From Candidula unifasciata (Eukaryota > Mollusca > Gastropoda > Stylommatophora > Geomitridae): DNA of 64,000 nt. The notes beneath the pieces were generated by a model. The model worked only from the letters and a program-made list of their open reading frames with translations, was not told where the DNA came from and did not search any database. Below, in pieces: positions 63,776 to 64,000 of the stretch; within the stretch, counting starts at the first letter, position 1; each line of letters begins with the position of its first letter. The translations under genes and the position numbers were made by a program. The DNA lies in NCBI GenBank assembly GCA_905116865.2, contig CAJHNH020001145.1, positions 291,656-355,655 of the forward strand. Direction: 5' to 3'.

Positions 63776-64000
63776 CTTTATTGTTGATGATTCTGTTATC
63801 ACTCTATCTTAATTTTTTTGTGGTTTTATGTACAGTTTTCTGCCAGACAGCTGTTGTTCTGAGAAAGGAAGAAAAAGAAAACAATAATAAAACAATGAGT
63901 TCATAATCTGTAAATCACAGAAAACTACACATGATAATGATTTTGTTTAACGTCAATTTCGATCATTTCTTTTTTTCATTGACAATGTTTTAATCTCTGC

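Overview
The window is animal nuclear DNA. It has widely spaced short exons with GT-AG introns, dense tRNA-derived SINEs and LINE remnants, an LTR retroelement and many micro- and minisatellites. The repertoire (C-type lectin and WSC-like ectodomains, R2/NeSL-type and apurinic-endonuclease-type LINE remnants, GAA-tailed SINEs) suggests a lophotrochozoan, probably a gastropod mollusc; that assignment is inference. There is no operon logic, CRISPR array or prokaryotic gene.

The main gene runs on the minus strand from 63775 down to 23160, about 40.6 kb. Fourteen exons assemble in phase into a type I membrane receptor of about 661 residues: signal peptide, a first and apparently incomplete C-type lectin-like domain (CTLD), a Cys-rich WSC-like module, a second complete CTLD, an N-glycosylated stalk, one transmembrane helix, and a long (about 230-residue) cytoplasmic tail built from small exons, one of them 41 nt. 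An extra exon-like segment (59774-59828) between the first CTLD and the WSC-like module would create an in-frame stop if included.

The left arm (1-9.6 kb) carries at least four exons of an unrecognised plus-strand gene ending at 9598. Between the two genes, at 10.5-12.4 kb, are minus-strand segments that look like cytoplasmic-tail terminal exons, one with an NPxY motif. They are either alternative 3' ends of the receptor or remains of a paralogue.

The middle (26.7-41 kb) is best explained as an assembly artefact. A single N at 37061 separates two overlapping contigs, so one stretch of the locus appears twice (26732-37060 and 37062-about 40927). The two copies behave like alternative haplotypes. 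The left one carries a 5.4-kb LTR element (29628-34996, TSD AACA) and a 1.3-kb 5'-truncated R2-like LINE (27190-28522), both absent from the right copy, which shows the empty sites. The LTR element has no recognisable gag or pol. It encodes a 555-residue basic protein of unknown family, preceded by three tandem 49-bp hairpin units, and is the most novel-looking item here.

Receptor introns are loaded with tandem repeats: a 24-bp minisatellite of about 38 copies (47.1-48.0 kb), an 0.8-kb GAA tract (49.4-50.2 kb), a 32-bp minisatellite (44.9-45.6 kb), a 63-bp array abutting an exon (41.8-42.25 kb), and a degenerate repeat of roughly 46 bp covering the stop codon and 3' flank (22.8-23.17 kb). Several GAA tracts begin at the 3' tail of one SINE family.
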